Assembly (NCBI GenBank): GCA_030761205.1
Contig: JAULJL010000033.1
Location: forward strand, 4,099,501 to 4,163,500
DNA from: Fremontodendron californicum
Lineage: Eukaryota > Streptophyta > Magnoliopsida > Malvales > Malvaceae
Length of the DNA: 64,000 nt
Direction of reading: 5' to 3'
In this document: positions 33,393-45,799 of the stretch, in pieces
How positions within the stretch are numbered: the stretch's first letter is position 1
How the letters are laid out: each line of letters starts with the position of its first letter
The notes under the pieces: model-generated
What the model was told of the DNA's origin: nothing
Database searches by the model: none
Seen by the model: only the letters and a program-made list of their open reading frames with translations
Position numbers and translations under genes: made by a program

Positions 33393-35205
33393 TGATAAGT
33401 GCTTAAATTCATACATTTTCCTATTTAATTTCTTTATACTTTGTGCTTTGATTCTTACTTCCTTGACATTTTACTAGGTTTTTATGCTTTGTAGGTATTT
33501 TGGAGGAGATGAAGTCAAAACATGTCAATTAGGATGTTAAAGAGCTTACAAAATCACAATCACAAGATGGAAAAAGAGTTGGGAGTCAAAAAGATCAAAT
33601 TCTTGGTGCAAAGCAAGAAGACAGATTTGACCTCCGGAGCTTGTTGCTAAGAAAACATGATGTTAGACTCTTTATTCGAAGAAACTTCCTTCTTGACTGT
33701 TGAAGATCACTTGATTACCTTTCCAACGGCTAGTCATGGGCCTAAATCGGATAAGAAATGGTCATCCAAATCGGCATTGGAATATCTCCCTAAAAACCCT
33801 AGTGGCAGAAAAAACCGTAGCCGTAAATGTCAACTTTTTCTTAATACCCTAGTTGACATTTAAGTTTATCCTTGCCAAAGAAGGATTAGTGGCTGTCAAC
33901 TTGCATTAATTGCATTAATTGCAAGTATCTTTCCTTAAAGCTAATCCTAGTCAAAGTAGGAGAATTAAATCAGCCAAGACTTTCCTTCCTTACACTTACT
34001 TTGGCTACAAGAATATAATCTCTCTTCATTAAAGAGTGCTTTGACTAAAACTTTCCTACTTTATTCAAACTTGGCTGCCAAGGCTTATATCTTTCCTTAA
34101 AACACAAAAGTAAGCCACTTTTCCTTAACTTTAGCCACAAGTCAGCATTTATTGAAGGGAGAGAGCTGAAATTCACTTGTTTAATGCCCTAGCTATTGCC
34201 TATAAATAGAGACCAAGGGGGCATACGAAATTGACACTTCCCCAAGCATCAAATTCTGATTTCTTCTTTATTTCTTTGTTTTTGAGAGAGCAAGAGGCTG
34301 GATAATTAATATTCTTCTTCTTCTTCTTTCTTTCTTTTATTTTCTTCTTAGATTCTCTTTAATTTTATGTTTATGTTTACAATGCCTATGCTAGGCTAAA
34401 CTTTTATTTGGTTAAGGGTGATTTCAAAGCCCTAGACATGTTATGTAATTAATTTTCAGAATCTATCTGTCATTGTTTTCTATCAAAGTTGCTTATGTTC
34501 TTCCATAAATATTGTTCATGGTGATGTTTTGATTTGTTTAGGTGGCCAACTAGATAAATCTTGATAATTGTCTAATGCTAGTTTAGGAGTCTTGATCCGT
34601 GTAATTGTCTTGATTTCCTATTCATAAGTAGCAATTTGTGATTAATGATTATGGTCAAGTTTTCAATAATTGCAAAGTGGAACATAACCTAAGTTGAACA
34701 ATCCGAGCTTATGTGTTTGTTGCTTAGATCAACCTATCTTTCTTATCATAAAGCTGCCATTAAATTGAATTTAGAGAGCTTATTCTAGGTTGTTTGATGG
34801 TTAGAGATTAAATAGAGAGCTTGTTCTATTTAACGACGAACTAAGGAAAAATTGGGGTAACAGAGCTTGTTGTTATCTACGGTTGTTAACTTTGATAGCT
34901 AATTAATGTTGATAGATATGAAATTGATTCTTAATGATGTCTAGTGGTGGAGAATGAAACCTTAACCATATTTTTCATATTTGATTCTTCCTAATTACTT
35001 GTTTTCTCATTCTTATTGTTAACTTTAGTTTAAATCTGATTTCAAAATCCCCTTTACTTTTGTTTACTTGTTTTTAAGTTTTAAACTATTAACTTATAAA
35101 CTAAAACCCAATCCCTGAGGACTCGACCCTTGCTAATCACTATACTTTACAATTGATTCTTTTTAAGTGCAAGGTTAAATAAGATACACTCTTTTGGGTG
35201 CATCA
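33393..35205 (+). mobile_element. Solo LTR, family B, with GGCGT target duplication
   Basis: 1813 bp, TGATAAGTGC to GGGTGCATCA, flanked by GGCGT at 33388-33392 and 35206-35210. Inserted into the Ogre-like LTR. Confidence 0.94.
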
Positions 35206-35533
35206 GGCGTTGTGGGGGTGCTAATCCTTCCCTGCACGTAACCGACTCCCGAACCCGCATTTGTTTTTCTCTAGTTCAAAATGCAGACTTCAAAATTGGT
35301 TTTTAAAATGTTTTAATTAATTTTAAAATGTTTTTATAAAAAATCGGTTTTAATAGGTGGCCGATCACATGTAGCCAAAAAAGATTGGTGGCGACTCCAT
35401 TTCTTTTTCGAGGTCATTTTCATACCCTCCACCCTTTTATTTTAAGAGGAATTAAGTCATCTTTTCCTCTGACTGTGTTTTTTCCTTCACCTCACTTGAA
35501 CGGGTCCCGCGACGGGATCACATGTCGACAGCT

Positions 35534-35552
35534 TGGCGACTCCACTGGGGAC
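35534..35552 (+). promoter_or_regulatory. Primer-binding site of the Ogre-like element
   Basis: TGGCGACTCCACTGGGGAC, 3 bases after the LTR end. This sequence is the usual PBS of plant Ogre/Tat-like elements; the tRNA is believed to be tRNA-Arg. Confidence 0.75.
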
Positions 35553-35700
35553 TTTAGAGAATCAGTCCTAGAAATAGTCGTGTGCTATCAAAAGTCTCGA
35601 TTTTGTCGGTTTTGGTTGGTGTTTATTTTTAATTCCCAATTTCTAATAAAGGAGAATTTTTGAAAATAATCAAATGTTTTAAATATGTTCATTTTCATGT

Positions 35701-37161
35701 TGATGCACCCAAAATAGTGTATCTTATTTAACCTTGCACTTAAAAAGAATCAATTGTAGAGTATAGTGATTAGCAAGGGTCGAGTCCTCAGGGATTGGGT
35801 TTTAGTTTATAAGTTAATAGTTTATCACTTAAAAACAAGTAAACAAAAGTAAAAGAGATTTTGAAATCAGATTAAACTAAAGTTAACAATAAGAATGCGA
35901 AAACAAGTAATTAAGAAGAATCAAATATGAAAAATATGGTTAAGGTTTCATTCTCCACCACTAGACATTATTAAGAATCAATTTCATATCTATCAACATT
36001 AATTAGCTATCAAAGTTAACAACAATAGATAACAACAAGCTCTGTTACCCCCAATCTTTCCTTAGTTCGTCGTTAAATAGAACAAGCTCTCTATTTAATC
36101 TCTAACTATCAAACAACCTTGAATAAGCTCTCTAAATTCAATTTAATAGCAACTTTATGATGAGAAAGATAGGTTGATCTAAGCAACAAACACATAAGCT
36201 CGGATTGTTCAACTTAGGTTATGTTCCACTTTGCAATTATTGAATACTTGACCATAATCATTAATTACAAATTGCCACTTATGAATAGAAAATCAAGACA
36301 ATTACACGGATCAAGACTCCTAAACTAGCATTAGACAATTATCAAGATTTATTTAGTTGGCCACCTAAACAAATCAAAACATCATCATGAACAATTTTAA
36401 TAGAAGAATATAAGCAACTTTGATAGAAAACAATGATAGATAGATTTTGAAAATCAATTACAAAACATGTCTGAGGCTTTGAAATCACCCTTAACCAAAT
36501 AAAAGTTTAGCCTAGCATAGGCATAGATAATATATACATAAAACTAAAAAGAAAATAAAAGAATGGAGAAGAAGGAGAATAATAATGATCCTTGAGTCTC
36601 CTCAAAAGATGTCTAGTTTGTGGCTCAAAAGATGGTATTTATAGAGCTTAAGAACCCTGAGAATAAGTCCTTGCCGCATAAGTAAGCCTGGAGGTGCAAA
36701 AATCACGTTTTTGTCTTTTTTTTAGATTTGCGATTAGGGTTTTTCTGGCCGCAGGGTTCTTTAAGGAGACCTTCTAGCGCCATTTTGAATGCCCATTTCT
36801 TATGCGATTTAGGCCCATAATATATCGTTGGAAAGATAATCAAGTCAAATTCAAAAGTCAAGAAGGAAGTTTATTCAAATAAGGACTCTAACATCATGTT
36901 GTCCTTAAAACAAGCTCCAGAGGTCAAATCTGCCTGATTGCTTTTCAACCAGAAATTGATATTTTTGACTCCCAAGTCTTCTTTCATCTTGTGATTATCA
37001 TTTTGTAAGCTCTTTACCATCATTATTGACATCTTTTGACTTCATTCTCCTTATTGTACCTAAAATTCAAAAACATATTATAAGTAAACAAGATAAAGAT
37101 CGAAAACATAACAAAAACTAAAGGTAGAAAGGCATAAAATGTATATTTTATGAGCTTATCA
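35701..37161 (-). repeat. 3' LTR of element 35701-41595
   Basis: TGATGCACCC to GCTTATCA, 1461 bp. Confidence 0.94.
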
Positions 37162-39017
37162 AATACCCCCACACTTAGCTTTTTACTAGTCCTCGAGCAA
37201 AACAAAATAAAAATAAAATAAGAAAATCTAATCTAATGCACTTTCGTAGGAAATCACGGTGGCACTTAGCATGTGACACAAGCCTTTAAACCCCTAGGTG
37301 TCCCTAGTGGATGAGTTTAGTCTCGTGAGGGTTTACTAGGACGATACCAACAAACATTGAAGACATGAGAAAAACTAAAAAATTAAAAATAATAATAATA
37401 ATAACTAATCCTTCCAATATAAATTAGAGATAATCATTGGACAAGTCTTATAAACTAATCAATAGCTTAAAGAAATTCACAAAAAATCTTGCTTGAATGT
37501 AAATAGTTTGAGTTAAGCCAATATTAACATAACATATTTCAATCAAGATAGTGCATATTCAAACTTAATCTCAACCTCTCACATGACTCTCATGATTTTC
37601 ACTCTTTAAAGTAGTGGTAAAGTGTTTACACTCAATCAATCTTATGAAAACAGTTCTACCATATGCTTGCTTGTCCACCTATTCTCCACTATTTAGATCA
37701 TACAACTTCATGAATCAAGAGGTCTTTAATCAAGGTTGTAATGGGGCCACGGGTTTTGTAATGTGGTTAAAGAACAAAAGGATAAAGATATCACAAAGGT
37801 TCCAAAGAGTTCATAGAGTTTAGAGACATAATAAGATCATACAAATAAAACTTCTCAAAACTCTTATAAAGCACATAATAACACTGGCTAAATATTCATG
37901 TTGAGCCTTTGCTTCATTCTAACCAACTTTGTAACTTCTTTTTCTTTACTTTAACTAGAAGTTCAAGAGATTATTTTTTTTTTCTAGGAATGAATTTTGA
38001 TAATGTTCCCTTTTCTTTTTCTCTTGAATTTTGCCTTTCTCCTCCCCCACACTTATCTTTTGTTCTAACCCAAATTTGGAAAGTATTCCTTGCTTTGAAA
38101 TATGTCTCAAACATTCTAGTCCATCTTTAGAACAAGGGTAAAGATATAAGTGTATTTAGGCTAAGTGTAAGTTGTGGTTACCAAAGAAATAGCTTATTCA
38201 ATGTAGGCTCAAATTGGTTCACTAAGGGGGATGTTCTCTTAGAACATCAATAAGGGATGGCTGTTTGGCCCTGGTTAAAAATCCTAATGCCTCTATCATA
38301 TTCATGTTGTCACATGCATCAGTATAGTCTCAAACGGTTTAAAGCAAGTTCTAGAGAATCATGGAATCATAAGAGCACTCAAGAAAGAAATTAGATTGAT
38401 ATGTATAATGCATCAATCATATAGGCTCAAAAACTCACAAGGATGATTATACAAGTCAATATCAAGTCTAAACATGCTTCTTTCTCAATCAACATATCAT
38501 ATCAACATTGGCTCATAAAATTAGTATCAAGCTTAATTCTCATGAAAATCTTCTCACAAATAACCAGTTTAGACCAATGCAATTCATATCTCATCATTGT
38601 ATTAAAAAAGAACTAAAACACACTAAAAATAATAATAATAATATTAAAGACTCATAAAAAAATAATAGACAAAAATAAAAGAAATCCTAAATCCTTCCCC
38701 CCACACTTAATTCTTACATTGTCCTCAATGTGATGCTATTAACCCAAATGAAAGAATCATGTGTAAGAGAAAAGAACTAATAACATAAGAATAGGAACAA
38801 CTAAGACTCAAAACAAAACAAACTCATATAACCTAAATAATCCTAAAATACTAAACAAAAAATTAACAAATAAACATAAAAAATAAAAACAATAAAAATA
38901 ATAAAAGAAAAAGGAAAAAAAAAGAGAAAGAGAAAGCAAATCTGAATATGGCAGGTTGGCAATTTCTTCTTTAATTGGGCTGCCTTCCCAATTAACACTT
39001 GAGTTAGTGTTTTGAAC

Positions 39018-39955
39018 CTAACCAACACCTCTTCTTGGCCTTTTAGGCTTATCAGGCTCATACATGAAATTTCCCAAATTTATGCGTTTGATAGGAAGCT
39101 TTCTTTGCACAACAGTGGATGTATTCTCCATTACAAGTATTATTCCATCATCCTTTGTGGTGCATAGCTCATCAAGGAATGGAGCATATTTTGATACTTG
39201 TTGGATGGCATCCACAAACAAGTTGTTTAAGGTTTTCGGCATGTGTTGTTCATGTTCCTCTTCCTTGAACTTCGCAAATCTACTAGGAAAAAGTGGAAAA
39301 AAAACATTAGTAAAAATTGGAACCATAAAAGTTACCCCAAGTGATGAAATACTCTTATTTGGATTTGTGGTATCATTATCCTCAAGAATAGAATCCATCT
39401 CTAATTTTGTCTCATCCTCATCTTGTTCCTCATTCCTCAAGGTCACAATAGTAGCATGCTCCTTTGGGTTAATCATCGTTTGGGCAGGGAGTTCTTTAGA
39501 TCTTTGTGCTACCCATCCCACCATACTACTAGCCAATTGGCTCATTTGCTTTTCCAAACTCTGTATGCTTGTCCTTGTTTCCTGTTGAAATTGCAAAGTA
39601 TCAGTAACAAGAGAATAGATAAGATCTTCTAAAGAAGTACCTGAGTTTTGAGTCATATGTGGTGGTTGAAAAAGATCTAGTTCTTGAGACCATGATTGAT
39701 TGAAGCTAGATGGATGAGTGTAATTGGCATAAGGATCGACTTCTTGGTAATTTTTCGAGTAGCCATAGTAGTATGATCCCACCATCCCTCATGGTAAGTG
39801 TTTGAGTAATGATCATACTGTTGGTCTTGGAACCCTTGATGGACTTGACATCCTCCCATGGCCAATTGTTGAACTGGGGAGGTGAGATTGGCTTGTTGAT
39901 TCTCCATATTCATGTATGCCACCAACTCTTCAAGTGTTAGACTGCTCAATTCCAT
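39018..39955 (-). pseudogene. Gag-like protein, type 2, one frameshift
   Basis: Begins MELSSLTLEELVAYMNMENQ at 39955 and is in one frame to about 39775, where one base is missing compared with the copies at 15170 and 61910 (CATAGTAG against CATAATTAG). The other frame then runs to the stop at 39018 after RRGVG. It has the usual type 2 blocks: SNTYHEGWW, SLEKQMSQLAS, NPKEHA, FPSRFAKFKE, VVQRKLPIK. There is no zinc knuckle, capsid or pol. It is one base away from an open frame of about 312 codons, which agrees with the young LTRs. Confidence 0.75.
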
Positions 39956-40110
39956 CATTTTTATTTTCAAAATTTGATAAGAAAAACCTGTATGTACAAG
40001 AAAATAAAACGAAAAAAAAAACTAATTTTCTATCCAAAAAAAAAAAAGAAAGTAAATAATTAGAGCAGAAATAAGAATAAACCAATAAACTAAAAAACTA
40101 ATCAAAGCAA

Positions 40111-40128
40111 TCCCCGGCAATGGCGCCA
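40111..40128 (-). promoter_or_regulatory. Primer-binding site, tRNA-Asp type (one mismatch)
   Basis: Minus-strand TGGCGCCATTGCCGGGGA, directly inside the 5' LTR. Confidence 0.82.
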
Positions 40129-40134
40129 AAAACT

Positions 40135-41595
40135 TGATGCACCCAAAAGAGTGTATCTTATTTAACCTTGCACTTAAAAAGAATCAATTGTAGAGTATAG
40201 TGATTAGCAAGGATCGAGTCCTCAGGGATTGGGTTTTAGTTTATAAGTTAATAGTTTATCACTTAAAAACAAGTAAACAAAAGTAAAAGAGATTTTGAAA
40301 TTAGATTTAAACTAAAGTTAACAATAAGAATGCGAAAACAAGTAATTAAGAAGAATCAAATATGAAAAATATGGTTAAGGTTTCATTCTCCACCACTAGA
40401 CATCATTAAGAATCAATTTCATATCTATCAACATTAATTAGCTATGAAAGTTAACAACCCTAGATAACAACAAGCTCTGTTACCCCAATCTTTCCTTAGT
40501 TCGTCGTTAAATAGAACAAGCTCTCTATTTAATCTCTAACTATCAAACAACCTAGAATAAGCTCTCTAAATTCAATTTAATAGCAGCTTTATGATGAGAA
40601 AGATAGGTTGATCTAAGCAACAAACACATAAGCTCGGATTGTTCAACTTAGGTTATGTTCCACTTTGCAATTATTGAAAACTTGACCATAATCATTAATC
40701 ACAAATTGCCACTTATGAATAGGAAATCAAGACAATTACACGGATCAAGACTCCTAAACTAGCATTAGACAATTATCAAGATTTATTTAGTTGGCCACCT
40801 AAACAAATCAAAACATCATCATGAACAATTTTAATAGAAGAACATAAGCAACTTTGATAGAAAACAATGATAGATAGATTTTGAAAATCAATTACAAAAC
40901 ATGTTTAAGGCTTTGAAATCACCCTTAACCAAATAAAAGTTTAGCCTAGCATAGGCATAGATAATATATACATAAAACTAAAAAGAAAATAAAAGAATGG
41001 AGAAGAAGAAGAATAATAATGATCCTTGAGTCTCCTCAAAAGATGTCTAGTTTGTGGCTCAAAAGATGGTATTTATAGAGCTTTAAAACCCTGAGAATAA
41101 GTCCTTGCCGCATAAGTAAGCCTCGAGGTGCAAAAATCACATTTTTGTCTTTTTTTTAGATTTGCGATTAGGGTTTTTCTGGCCGTAGGATTCTTTATGG
41201 AGATCTTCTAGCGCCATTTTGAATGCCAATTTCTTATCTGATTTGGGCCCATAATATATCGTTGGAAAGATAATCAAGTCAACGTCAAAAGTCAAGAAGG
41301 AAGTTTCTTCAAGTAAAGACTCTAACATCATTTTTTCCTTACAACAAGCTCCAGAGGTCAAATCTGCCTGATTGCTTTTCAACCAGAAATTGATATTTTT
41401 GACTCCCAAGTCTTCTTCCATCTTGTGATTATCATTTTGTAAGCTCTTTACCATCATTATTGACATCTTTTGACTTCATTCTCCTTATTGTACCTAAAAT
41501 TCAAAAACATATTATAAGTAAACAAGATAAAGATCGAAAACATAACAAAAACTAAATGTAGAAAGGCATAAAATGTATATTTTATGAGCTTATCA
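40135..41595 (-). repeat. 5' LTR of element 35701-41595
   Basis: 1461 bp. It carries the promoter expected to drive the element. Confidence 0.94.
41070..41077 (-). promoter_or_regulatory. TATA box in the 5' LTR
   Basis: TATAAATA on the minus strand, about 520 bp into the LTR in element orientation; same position as in the solo LTR at 1303. Confidence 0.6.
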
Positions 41596-41600
41596 CATGT

Positions 41601-42280
41601 GCATGCATATTTTTACTGTTTTCTGGTTATTCAATTTTATATGTCATTATTATTCTTTGTTTAATTAATGCTTTACATTGTTTAATTTTGTCTTTATTAA
41701 ATTTCTCGGGTTTTAGAATAAGGGTATAGAATAGGTGGTGAAAGGTTTGTTTGTTCCTCCTCACACACTATACTTGCATTTGCATAACATGAGCCCTCTA
41801 CCCGGTACAGTCCTTTAGGTGGAAGTAAAATAACTATGCTCTCGCGAGGTGTTAACCTCTGCATGGGCTAGCGAAACACTTTCGAAGTAGTAGACTACCT
41901 ACGCCTTCGTGGGGTGATAACCTCCGTATCGGCCTGGGAAATACACTCTAACAAAATGAACTCGCTTTTATCGGGGTGCCTTACTAGCCTTCATCGGTGA
42001 CAGTGAGTAGTAATTTGGAGCTTTTTTTGAACCTAATGCAACCTCATATAGTGAACCTAGGCGAAACCATTAGAAGTATTGAAGTTAGGAACACTCAGAG
42101 GAACCTTTCTCACCTTTAGCTATTTATTTCAATATCGCATTGATTTGATTATTATATCCTTGTACTGACTCGTTTCCCTTTGTTTTGTTTGTTTTGTTTT
42201 GCTTTGTTTTCATTGCATGCATCATGGTCACTTAGGAGTGTTTGCCTTAAGTCGGTTTCCAATCAGAGGGTTTTTCGTTA
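41601..42280 (+). other. Leader region of the Ogre-like element
   Basis: No open frame. It continues 35553-35700 after removal of the nested element. Short duplicated motifs with CTCGCGAGGTGTTAACCTC and CTTCGTGGGGTGATAACCTCC occur near 41841 and 41912. Confidence 0.6.
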
Positions 42281-43052
42281 TGGTCATGGAGCACTGAGAT
42301 CTTGCACCAGTGTCAGTTACTTCCAAGACATACCAAGAGGTCCGAGCTGAGTTAGAGAAGCATCAGGGTGACAGGGGAGACTCATTGGCTAGAAGCTTCG
42401 TGTCTGTTCTTCCCGAGTCGGTTCATTTAGATCTGAGTCAGAATGATTTGACAGAATTAGAAGAGATTTGGGGTCGATGAGGAACTGCAAGGAAAAACGA
42501 GTTCACTAAGAAGTACGATGACATAGCATTACTTCTTCCGATCCAGATAGATGAGTAGTTGATCACGGCAGTGGTACAGTTTGGGATCCCTCCTACTGAT
42601 GCTTTACATTCAACCGAGAAGACATGACACCTACCACTAAGGAGTACTCTGTCTCGCTCTGTATTGATTCATCCACCCCTGATAAGATATATTGCAAGCA
42701 GCAAAAGATAGTTAGCTTTCAGAGAAAGCTATCCAACATATTGGGTATGGAGATACCGATTGACTCCCTGAATATTAAGAAGAAGGGTTCGAGTATTTGT
42801 ACCCCATAGGTGTTCTTGCGAGACTATATCATGAACAATCTAGGGAGTGATCATGTGGTGGATGTATTTGCCTTGGTGATCTATGGTTTGGTGATATTTC
42901 CAAAGATCTCGGGGCACATTAAGACAGCCGTAGTAGACTTCTTTGAGTGTCTGGGCAAACACATTGATCCACTCCTACTATCCTTGCCGAGACGTTTAGT
43001 TCACTTAATTTCTGCCGAAGAAAAGGCGAGGGATGTTTCGAGGGATGTGCAC
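42281..43052 (+). pseudogene. Ogre/Tat-type ORF1 protein (DUF7745-like), decayed
   Basis: Starts near ATGGTCATGGAGCACTGA and continues in broken frames to 43052. The best block is 42624-43050: DMTPTTKEYSVSL, IYCKQQKIVSFQRKLSNILG, then FLRDYIMNN and VDVFALVIYGLVIFPKISGH. These are hallmarks of the plant-specific ORF1 upstream of gag in Ogre/Tat-like elements (annotated as DUF7745 in plant proteomes). Its role is unknown. Defects visible: stops near 42478 and 42557, a frameshift just before DMTPTT, and a TAG at 42807 where the family has Trp before FLRDY. The protein is cut at 43052 by an unrelated LTR fragment. Confidence 0.75.
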
Positions 43053-43812
43053 TGTTGTCGGATTTCACTATGCAAGTGCACATATTGCAAACAAGTAATA
43101 TAATGAGAAGTAGAGTGCCGAACCCACGAGGAATTGTTATTAAAATCGTTAAGTACTAAAATTAACACAACCTAATCTTATCTAAACAAATAATTAAAGA
43201 AGGTAATCACACTTAAAAGAAACTAAAAATAAAAACAAGTAAATTTTTTATTGAATTCAATTAATTATATAAAAGCCTAGGATTACAACTTTCCTCAACA
43301 CTTTGCTTGAATCTCTCACTACCTCTTCACTTGATTAATGATCCTGAGTTGTTAACCTAGAGTTCTAATCTATTTATAAGCATCTGTCGATGGTCTTATA
43401 AAAATATTCATCCTAACCAATTAACTATATGTCTATGATAATTGAATTAAAGAAGAACTCATTAAGCATAGGCTCTAACAATAGTTACACATGACAAGTA
43501 AGTGTATTTCTACCTTACCTGCAGATCAATTCATCCTAATAAATGAATATGAAACATATGTTATTCAATCCATGTCTAACACTAAACTCCCTATGTCTAG
43601 TTCTATTTAAGGTTAACAAATCAATCTAATTGGTAGCTAAGCAATTAGAAGCATTAAGACCAAGAATGAATAAACAACTCAACAAACCATTAAATCAAGC
43701 TAGAGAGAAAAAGTAAATTCAAACTATGTGTTGAGTTCCATTGAAATCCTAGTAAAAGAGATTTAGTTCATGATAATTAATGAAAACAAATATTCAAATA
43801 GTTTCACCATCA
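43053..43812 (-). repeat. LTR fragment, family C (minus)
   Basis: Starts TGTTGTCGG at the plus-strand left end and matches, inverted, the right part of the LTR at 49144-50314 (CCCACGAGGAATTGTTA block). Truncated at 43812, where a family A LTR fragment begins. Confidence 0.7.
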
Positions 43813-45197
43813 TCAGGGATTGGGATTTAGTTTATAAGTTAATAGTTTATCACTTAAAAACAAGTAAACAAAAGTAAAGGGGATTTTGAAATCAGATTTA
43901 TACTAAAGTTAACAATAAGAATAAGAAAACAAGTAATTAAGAAGAATCAAATATGAAAAATATGGTTAAGGTTTCATTCTACACCACTAGACATCATTAA
44001 GAATCAATTTCAAATCTAGCAATATCAACCAACTATCAAAGTTAACAACCGTAGATAACAACAAGCTCTGTTACCCCAATCCTTCCTTAATTTGTCGTTA
44101 AATAGAACAAGCTCTCTATTTAATCTCTAACTATCAAACAACCTACAATAAGCTCTCTAAGTTCAATTTAATAGCAGCTTTATGATGAGAAAGATAGGTT
44201 GATCTAAGCAACAAACACATAAGCTCGGATTGTTCAGCTTAGGTTATGTTCCACTTTGCAATTATTGAAAACTTGACCATAATCATTAATCACAAATTGC
44301 CACTTATGAATAGGAAATCAAGACAACTACACGGATCAAGACTCCTAAACTAGCAATAGATAATTATCAAGATCTATCTAGTTGTACACCTAAACAAATC
44401 AAGACAACATCATAAACAATTCTTGTAGAAGAACATAAGCAACTTTGATAGAAAATTAATGATAGATAGAATCTGAAAATCAATTACAAAACATTTCTAG
44501 GGCTTTGAAATCACCCTCAACCAAATAGAAGTTTAGCCTAACATAGGCATAGATAATATATACATAAAACTAAAAAGAAAACAAAAGAATGGCGAAGAAA
44601 AAGAATAATAATGATGATCCTTGAGTCTCCTCCAAATGATGTCTAGTTTGTGGCTCAAAAGATGGTATTTATAGAGCTTTAAAACCCTGAGAATGAGTCC
44701 TTGCCGCACAAGTAAGCCTGGAGGTAGAAAAATCACGTTTTTGCCTTCTTCTTTTTTTCAGATTTGTGGTTAGGGTTTTTCTGGCCGTAGGGTTCTTTAG
44801 GGAGATATTATAGTGCCAATTTGGTTGCCCATTTCTTATTCGATTTGGGCCCAGAATATATTGTTCGAAAGATAATCAAGTCAACTTCAAAAGTCAAGAA
44901 GGAAGTTTCTTCAAAAAAAGAGTCTAACATCACGTTTTCCTTATAACAAGCTCCGGAGGTCAAATTTGCCTGATTGCTTTTCAACTAGAATTTGATATTT
45001 TTGACTCCCAAGTCTTCTTCCATCTTGTGATTATGATTTTGTAAGCTCTTTACCATCATTATTGATATCTTTTGACTTCATTCTCCTTATTGTACCTAAA
45101 ATTCAAAAACATATTATAAGTAAACAAGATAAAGATCGAAAACATAACAAAAACTAAAGGTAGAAAGGCAAACAATGTATATTTTATGAGCTTATCA
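43813..45197 (-). repeat. Truncated family A LTR (minus)
   Basis: Begins inside the LTR at TCAGGGATTGGG (about 100 bp of the U5 end missing) and ends GCTTATCA at 45197. No PBS or polypurine tract next to it. Confidence 0.85.
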
Positions 45198-45799
45198 GGT
45201 ACTGTTCACGAGTCGGCGCCGCGGCCCCAACTTTCTGTCCGCTGCTTGCAGGTTTTGTCCCCTTCTCAAACTTCGGAAGATGTTTTGACTAGGAAAATCT
45301 TGTCCAATTTTGACTTGCCTTACACCGGTGGTAAGGTATGTAAGTCAGCTTCAAAAGTCAAGCAAGGAGTTTTCTCATTTGAAGTTTTTAAGACCGAGTT
45401 TCTCTTGAAAGAAGCTCTGGAGGTCGAATCCGCCTACTCATTAGAATGCACCAATTTTTGTCGTTTTGCACCTCGAAGCTCCAGATCACCTTGGACCTAT
45501 AAAAACACATAAAAACAACTAAATAACTTATTTTTAAACATAAAATGGATAATTAAAATAAATGTAAAAACATCTAAAACTAATCAAATCCTAATAAAAT
45601 CCTCAAGAACTTAGCCGATTCAAAAGCATAAAAGGTGACAAAATAACTATATTTCCTAGAGTTATCATGCACAGCTTCTGTATGTTTGGATCCAGAGCCA
45701 TTTCTAGGGAGAGGATAACGGCGCCAAAAACTTGATATACTCAAAAGTGCATATCTTATATAACCTTGCACTTAAAAAAAAGAATCAATTGTAGAGTAT
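45198..45799 (-). repeat. Diverged LTR-retrotransposon remnant with PBS (minus)
   Basis: On the minus strand: a partial LTR end (45799-45735), a PBS-like TTTGGCGCCGTTATCC, about 50 bp of internal sequence, then TGATAACTCTAGG, which resembles the start of family C LTRs, continuing to 45198. The internal region is almost wholly deleted. Low-confidence family assignment. Confidence 0.5.

Larger units (their letters stand above)
30669..35530 (+). mobile_element. Long 5' LTR of an Ogre/Tat-like gypsy element (interrupted)
   Basis: Begins TGTAGACACCTAATTTTGTCC and ends ...CATGTCGACA directly before a PBS. It contains GTCAACC-type repeats (30790-30870), a duplicated segment (about 31402-31470), a minisatellite (32033-32900) and the GGGGGTGCTAATCCTTCCC U5 block (35216-35235). 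Without the nested solo LTR it is about 3.0 kb. Length, start and PBS fit Ogre/Tat-like elements. The matching 3' LTR is not in the window. Confidence 0.75.
35701..41595 (-). mobile_element. Gag-only gypsy element, type 2 with family A LTRs (minus strand)
   Basis: A complete 5895-bp element. Both LTRs are 1461 bp (35701-37161 and 40135-41595) and differ at few positions, so it is fairly young. PBS, gag-like frame (one frameshift), long 3' noncoding region and polypurine tract (37162-37181) are in order. It is flanked by a perfect CATGT duplication at 35696-35700 and 41596-41600 and sits in the leader of the Ogre-like element. Confidence 0.94.

Noticed and set aside
45186..45512. 108-codon plus frame in a higher-GC stretch
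   Set aside because: It is antisense to a diverged LTR fragment and has no recognisable domain.
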